Shown: one piece after another, positions 57,926 to 64,000 of the stretch
Numbering within the stretch: position 1 is the first letter of the stretch
Layout: each line of letters starts with the position of its first letter
Source: Nymphaea colorata
Taxonomy: Eukaryota; Streptophyta; Magnoliopsida; Nymphaeales; Nymphaeaceae
DNA: 64,000 bases
Direction of reading: 5' to 3'
Assembly (NCBI RefSeq): GCF_008831285.2
Contig: NC_045145.1
Coordinates: forward strand, 4,628,723-4,692,722
Made by a program: the position numbers and the translations under genes
The notes under the pieces: model-generated
Seen by the model: the letters and a program-made list of their open reading frames with translations, nothing else
Database searches by the model: none
Told to the model about the DNA's origin: nothing

Positions 57926-59917
57926 ATCAAAAAATAAACAAACATAAAGGGACTCTGAATTCTCCAGCAGCCTCCTTCAAAGAGGGAAAAAAGAAGGAAT
58001 TAAATCATAGCAAGTAACTTTTAATGGGAAGCTCTTATTACCAGGATTTAAAGTCAATAATCATAAAAATAAAATGTACTTAGCCGAACCGAATGATGGT
58101 TCCTTCACTGAAACAAGTAAACCCATTATGAGGGTAATAAACCCACAAAAGAAATCGACGACCAATGACCATGAGTTTCTCTTTCACCCACAGCCTTCAA
58201 TCTCTTGATTGAATGCTCTAATCATTGATCAACTTTATTTATTGCTACTGTAAGTCCCTTTTATTGCTGTTGGATAGAGATTGAATGTTTGGCTTCTCCA
58301 ACTAAAAACTATATAGATTATTCATTTATTTACATTATACTACAACACTCAATGTTGATATAGTATAATATATATAGTTGCACCGTTACTATGAAACACA
58401 TGATATAGTTGCACAATCCTTTCACGCCCAACCACTTGAAGATAGGCATTGGAAAGAAGGATTGAAGATTATAAGAACCTGTTGATTTTGGCCGACTCGA
58501 ATCCAATTGGTGGAACATTATTTCAAACCGGTCTATGATTTCAAGAGTTTTTGACTAATTTTTTTTAAATTCTTAAATATTTTTATTTTTATTTTAATTA
58601 ATTCTTTTTTATTATATTTTTAAAAATATTTTATGTTGATTCACAACCGATTCAATCAAGTCCACTAGCCGGCCGATTCAAGCGACCGCTAGATTCAAGG
58701 CGGCCGTGTAAGAATGAGAATTTCGAAATTTGTTGGACCGACAGCGTGGAAGAAATATCGGGTGGGGCTGGTGGGCTCGAGCCTCGAGTTGATTTGGCCC
58801 GAGCCAGACGGGTCAGGGTCTGAGCTCGACGAGGACTTATTCGTCATTACATACAAACAAAAGCACACCCCAGTAATCAACATACGGATCAAATTATGCA
58901 GGTCTCGCAAAAACTTGAAAAGACTGGGGATGATTTTGTAATTTCGGTTTTCTACCGAGCCTCCAGCTTCCGCCGCAGAGCCTGGCAACCGCTCGTAACC
59001 GAACCAAGAGCTTCGGTTCCGAAGCTACGCCTCTCTCCTCTGTTCCCTCCGTTGAAAATTTGGGCCCTAAAAAATTTCGTTGCCCGTAATTTCAAATTCG
59101 CGCCAAACTTTTGGGAACAATTTTAATTGCGCCAACACTTTGAATATTTGCGAAAGACCACTCACACTTGTCGTTTTTACTAAGAACCGCACACGCTGTC
59201 GTGAAGTTTACCGCCAAATTCTTCAACGCAATCACTAAATTCCCTCATAAGAAAACCTCAAACACTTACCGTTGCGTTGTGATTCTTAAAGCACGGCAGT
59301 TGGCCGTTGAACGCTTCCTCGCGGTAGAAAAACACAAGGATATATATATATATATATATTTTCATTTTCATGTAAGTTCTGACCAAGTTGCTACGCCATA
59401 GAGAACTGTGCCAAACTAAATATGTTGTACTTTAAATAAGAGAATAATATGTCAAATATATATCCTATACCCAATATCTACACATGTTGAAAGTCGGTCT
59501 TCTTAACATATCATATATGTAGCTCAGATTCGGTTGTATCTTTAAAAGTGAGACTTGAATCTATGAAATAAAACAATGTTAGCGTTTGATTCAAATATTT
59601 GATCAGATACGGCATAAGTTTCTCTTCATTTATATTCAAATCTCAATATATAGAGATCTAATTAATCGGACAATGAGATCCTATTCAAATTCGATTGATC
59701 GAGCCTAAGAATTTATCATGACTCATGATCCTACACAATACTAGCTTGTAATAAGAGATCAGGTGGAAGCAAATCATAGTCATTGAAGTTACATGGAGAA
59801 CACGAGCTGCATGAGAAATAATAATTTTGCATTCAATTTAAAGAAGCAAAATTTAGAGTTTAATTTTGAACAAGTTTTTGTTAGACGATAATTGATAAAA
59901 AGTGGGTAAAAAAATGA
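57926..59917. other. Intergenic stretch upstream of the right-end gene
   Basis: 58,560-58,660 is an AT-rich core and 58,690-58,850 has GC-rich family F-like vocabulary (CCGAGCCAGACGGGTCAGGG). 59,090-59,220 contains E2F-like GCGCCAA motifs. An (AT)n run lies at 59,340-59,359. No gene. Confidence 0.5.
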
Positions 59918-59918
59918 A

Positions 59919-59928
59919 TTATAAAAAA
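59919..59928 (+). promoter_or_regulatory. Candidate TATA box of the right-end gene
   Basis: AATTATAAAAAAATATCG lies about 25 bases before a sharp switch to CT-rich, GC-richer leader-like sequence. Confidence 0.4.
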
Positions 59929-59944
59929 ATATCGTCGGTGTTTC

Positions 59945-60126
59945 CGAAAAACGTGGCCCTCCCTCTTTCTGCTTTATCTCTCTGCCCCTCGGCCAGAGTC
60001 GGGGCGCCTGTGCGGCTTCTCTCTCTCTTTCCTCCCTTTTTTGGTATTCCCAGAGTACCCTCGAGCTCACAGACGGCGAGCGGCTTCCCCTCTCCTCTCT
60101 CCTGTCTTCCCTCCACTCTTCTTCAA
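59945..60126 (+). other. Probable 5' untranslated exon 1 of a gene continuing beyond the window
   Basis: A CT-rich, GC-richer stretch (CCCTCCCTCTTTCTGC, CTCTCTCTCTTTCCTCCC) ends at TTCAA|GTAAGC, a good donor at 60,127. It has the composition of a plant 5' UTR. No long ORF starts here. The exon start is inferred from the TATA box. Confidence 0.45.
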
Positions 60127-61296
60127 GTAAGCTGAAAAACGAATTTCCGTTTCCTTTCTCTGATTGTTTGAATTTATTGTTCTGAGCCTTCTTCTGTTGT
60201 GGCGTTTCTCCTTGATCCCGGAACCCTCCGATCTTGTTTTCTCTTTTTGGTGGATTAGGTGTACCCTAACTGTAATTTCCGGCAAGGCTCTGGCCGTCTC
60301 CGTCGGGTTGACGATCGGCCGGCTGCAATTCGCGTCCAGTTTCTGCTGATCTGGCCCGGAGTTGGAAGGGACGGCGGGCCGGTGTGTAGATTTTCAGTAT
60401 TTCTCTTGCTTTTGGATTTTCGGGCAGATGGGGCTAGGGTTTTGGTTGGCGCCTGGTGATGTGAGTGGTTTCGGTTTTTCGTTCTTTTTGGATTTGAACT
60501 GGGTCCTTTTCTGGTGTGTGTGGGACGGAGACACTAGGTGCTCTCTTTTGGGAGCTAAAAATGGGGAGTCTAGAGAATAATTTGGGGGTGTTAGGTGCAC
60601 TTCAATTGATTCGTACTTTTTTGCTGTATTTTCGGGTTTTGTTTTTTGTGATGATCGTGAGGTTTTTTCCCTTCAAGTTAAGCAAAGATGATCCCATGCG
60701 GATGAAACATCCAATCATAATAGTCTAATAGAAGATTTTTCCTTTTTTTTTTTTTCAAAGTTCGAGCAAGCGGTGTTGATTACGGCTCTTGAAACTCGGA
60801 ATTTCTGGTTTGGTTCGTTCACTATTTCACTTTAATTTTTTGTAGTATTCATCCATTCCAGGGCTGAGCTCTTATGTGCAGCTCGGATAATTGGCGAGGC
60901 ATGTAAAGATCGTTGCGATAATTTGGGTTCGACCATCTCTTTGATTCTTGATACTATGATTCTTGTTTCCTGCGTCATTCATTTATTCCGGCCTAAAAGA
61001 AAAAATTGCCATGGTTAGAAAGTTTAGAGTTTGTAAGGATTTTATGTGGTGGTGCACTTAAAAAAATTGCCCTGGTTAGAAAGTTTGGTTCGTTTCCATC
61101 AAGATGACTTGATTTTTTTGGCGGATTCATGCCAGTATATTTAGGATTCATCTGACAGTTCTTTTTTTTTTTTGTGTTAACTTCATCCATACGTATGCTA
61201 TTTAATTGCACGTTCTTGTTGAAACATGACGCTGTTGGTCGACTCCCGTTTTGCTTTTTATGCGGATTTACTGATATTCTGTTATCTTGTTTTTAG
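60127..61296 (+). other. Probable leader intron
   Basis: T-rich, from GTAAGC to TTGTTTTTAG. Short open frames inside (for example an ATGGGGAGTC start near 60,560) have no family resemblance. Confidence 0.4.
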
Positions 61297-61401
61297 GGAT
61301 GCGTAACTAAGGTTGTACAGTTGCATGATAATCTGTAGAGGAGTGACCAAGCTGCTGATACTAAACATAGCTGGTCAACATTACTTAACGGTGAATGAAA
61401 C
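61297..61401 (+). other. Probable exon 2 with candidate start codons, gene truncated by window end
   Basis: It follows a TTGTTTTTAG acceptor and ends at GAATGAAAC|GTAAGT, a strong donor. Two ATGs compete. The one at 61,325 opens a 25-codon frame (MIICRGVTKLLILNIAGQHY...) running to the donor. The one at 61,395 gives only ATG AAA C before it. I do not recognise the protein and could not find the next exon with confidence. Confidence 0.4.
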
Positions 61402-64000
61402 GTAAGTCGACCTTCTTAACCCCCCAAGATTGTGTGGTGCTATTGCATTTTGCATATTTTCCTTCTTCTCCGCATCAGATGATACACCATAATAAGCGGT
61501 GTTATCTTCTTTTCAGTTGTATCATCCAATGCTTTTTGAAGCAATATTGACTGGTTAATTCTTTGTTGCTTGTGTCTCTTGTGGTTGCTAGATGCTTCTT
61601 TTGTGGGTTGTTCGTTCACTTAATCTTGGGACAGAGGCATAGAGATAAAAGGATTTGAATTTGCTTGAATATCAGCTGGAATTTCATATCAATATACCAA
61701 TCTAGTTGTTGATGGAAAGGTTACATGCATTGTAGACAAGCTTCTTTAGCCACTTAAGGGCTTTATTGGAATAGATTGAGTGGCACGTAGAATCAATGTT
61801 CATTTCTTTAAGCTTCCAAGTGTTCTAGGTTGGATCTCTCCAGTGAGAAATCAAACAACGGATATGGTGCAAGAGACATGCTTGCACATACGTCAAGAAG
61901 TAATGGCCATATAGGTCTTACTTAAATAATTATGGAAAATGTATCATTAGACTAAATGCCTAGGCTGAGGCATGTAAGGTGTCCAATTCAAGGTTTGGAA
62001 ACCACAGCTGGGAAGCACATGAATCGCACTTGGATTGGTTGACTACTGGGTCATTGGTTAAGCGAGTTGACTTGGGAACTTTGTCCAAGTCCGGTGATAA
62101 ATTTTTATAGTGTATGTTTGCTACGAAATGATAAAGAACTTGAACATGCCTACAAAACAACAAGTAATGATCAAGTAAATACAATAAAAAACTATAGTTT
62201 ATCATCACAACTCAAATTAATAACAACTAAATAAACATCTGTTAGATTAATTTATTCTAACAAGCAACTACAGTTTATTTGTTAGTGACAATTGTTAGTA
62301 GTTAGAATGCTGCATGAAACAGTTAAGATTCGGGTTATCTTGAGCATAGAGTCCTCTGGGATTCTGTTGCATTTGGGTAGTATTTGATTTCCTTGGTGGA
62401 CTTGAGTGATTCTTGAATCAACTTGCCAGGTTTGCTAACCATGTTTAAAACCTAGATACTTGGAAGTCAACTCAAAGTAAGTTGACTCTGTGACTTCTGG
62501 GTTAACTTGATGAATTGGCCTGGTTTCACAACTTCATTGTTCGAGCAAAGTACATTTATGTATGTAGTTAGCAGTATCTTTAATTCATTATAGATATATT
62601 GTATATAATAATTTTGATAGTATATATTTATATACAAAGTGCAAATTTTAACAATATATTTACTGCAATTATGTTACTACTACATGTATGTGCATCTTTT
62701 GTGTATAATATAATGAAAATTAAAAAAAAAATACACACACATGCATATGTATCTACATACAATTTAACATCAGTTGGGTAGCATGTCTATTGATATACAC
62801 ACATAGATTATATAAATAAATAGCAGTTGAACCAACTTTCTGCCTAGGCTAACTTAGCCTGGTCATATCTGTTAATGAAGATATGCTTGGTGGGCACACC
62901 CTCTCGTTTAATCCTTCTAATAATAAGCGCAAATCTCCTACAGCTAAGGATTTTTTCTTTGATTTAACTTTCTTGAGTCTTGAATAGGACTCAACTAGTC
63001 CCACTTAAGTCTAACTAGCGTTTTTCAAGGGGTTTCCCCTGAGCGGAGGTTGGGGATGAGCTTCATCATTGAATGGGAAAGGGGTCAGGTTAGCTTTTTA
63101 TGTGTTTTTATTATGTATTATTTATTATATAAACTTGTTATCATGGCTGATGGACATGAATAAAAAGTTAAATTAGTTTTAAATTTCGTCTCTCATCCCA
63201 TTGATGTGATGTACAGTTGATAATATAATTTGAGGAAAAGAATAATAAATTTAGCTTAACACTATTGTGATGATCAGATTTTACTCATAATGCGAAGGAC
63301 TGCTGATTTTTTCGGAAATCATATTGTCTTAGGCAGGAGCCTATATATTGTCAGGTGCTGGTTCATGTTTGCAGCATTCTGGTGACTATGGCATTTTATT
63401 TACGTGTGAAAAAAATTTATTTCAGGGGAAAGGGCACTTGCAGTGACTCAGGTCTTTCTTTTTTGATAGCTCAGCAGGAAGTTTGCTTGTCCAACAGTTT
63501 AAGAGGAACTTTGCTTATCTGGCAATGTTCAGGTGCTGTGCTTGGGATGCTTTTTGTCATGACTCCTGAAAAAAGGTTACTGGAGGATATGATGGGAATG
63601 CAATTGAGATACTGACCATTCATAATTGGTGCTTTTGATAGTGGAAAAGGAATTTGATCCTTCTCCTTTCACATGATGTGCCTAGGATGCATTCTGTCCT
63701 AATTGTTTATCATTGGCCACTACATCACAGGGCAAGAATCGGGGTGCTTCTTGGGCTACTTTCTAACCCATCTATCTGATTAATCAGCTGTTCTTGTGCA
63801 TGAAAAAGCTAAAATAGTAAAATGCTTCTTCCTCTTTCCCAATAACTTTGGCTGTTTGGTTTTTGGATGTGCTAGTCTGTATGACAAACTCTACTGGTTG
63901 TGACTAAAGTAATGCCTGCTCTACACAAGTTTTAATATGAGCTTATCAGTTTTAGCTTCTATTGGGGACATTCCCCTTGAAGTACTTGTCCAAATGATCC
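61402..64000. other. Right edge: presumed intron, no exon recognised
   Basis: AT-rich. Around 62,030-62,090 and 62,460-62,530 there are GTTGACT/CTTGG-rich short repeats of a dispersed type. The open frame at 63,355-63,615 begins after a TTGTCAG acceptor-like site but has no family resemblance. Confidence 0.4.

Noticed and set aside
63355-63615. 86-codon open frame near the right edge as the next exon of the right-end gene
   Set aside because: An acceptor-like site precedes it, but phase with exon 2 cannot be confirmed and no family is recognisable.

Overview
This is a plant nuclear genome window. It is AT-rich, with long repeat-filled introns bounded by GT-AG sites, many CT/AT/GT microsatellites, and remnants of plant-type LINE, Ty1-copia, SINE and MITE elements. 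The encoded proteins are land-plant types: a plastid triose-phosphate translocator, PPR proteins and an epsilon-group 14-3-3. I cannot name the species. The first exon of the left-hand PPR gene is GC-rich and its later exons are AT-rich, and introns reach 3.3 kb. This fits an angiosperm with a moderately large genome. All homology statements below come from reading translated exons against remembered family sequences, because no database search was possible.

Layout. 1-3.3 kb: no gene; microsatellite, a 26-bp-arm stem-loop, a small exon-like relic and a dispersed repeat. 3.78-12.9 kb (+): six-exon organellar PPR gene resembling Arabidopsis At1g26460. 12.9-17.4 kb: gap between convergent genes. 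17.4-22.36 kb (-): complete twelve-exon chloroplast triose-phosphate/phosphate translocator (TPT), 418 aa, with the substrate-binding residues I could place all present. 22.4-30.2 kb: transposon graveyard, including a large inverted pair of one repeat family and a broken Ty1-copia pol. 30.19-31.7 kb (-): intronless PPR gene resembling At1g26500. 32.2-35.5 kb (+): decayed LINE with readable reverse-transcriptase motifs. 35.5-38.7 kb: dispersed repeats, then a TATA box. 38.87-42.9 kb (+): epsilon-group 14-3-3 gene resembling GRF12/At1g26480, whose first intron appears to be GC-AG. 42.9-59.9 kb: about 17 kb without a convincing gene, full of small elements. 59.9-64 kb (+): probable promoter and 5' exons of a gene whose body lies beyond the window.

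The genes do not form an operon or pathway. The most interesting large-scale signal is gene order: the best matches of three of the four genes (At1g26460, At1g26480, At1g26500) lie within a few loci of each other in Arabidopsis, so this looks like a conserved angiosperm block in which a TPT gene sits between the PPR genes. The most interesting local signals are a duplicated terminal-exon segment of TPT, a seven-copy 25-bp minisatellite carrying TGACG/ACGTG motifs in TPT intron 2, the GC-AG intron in the 14-3-3 gene, and an inverted repeat-family pair that could fold into a long hairpin.
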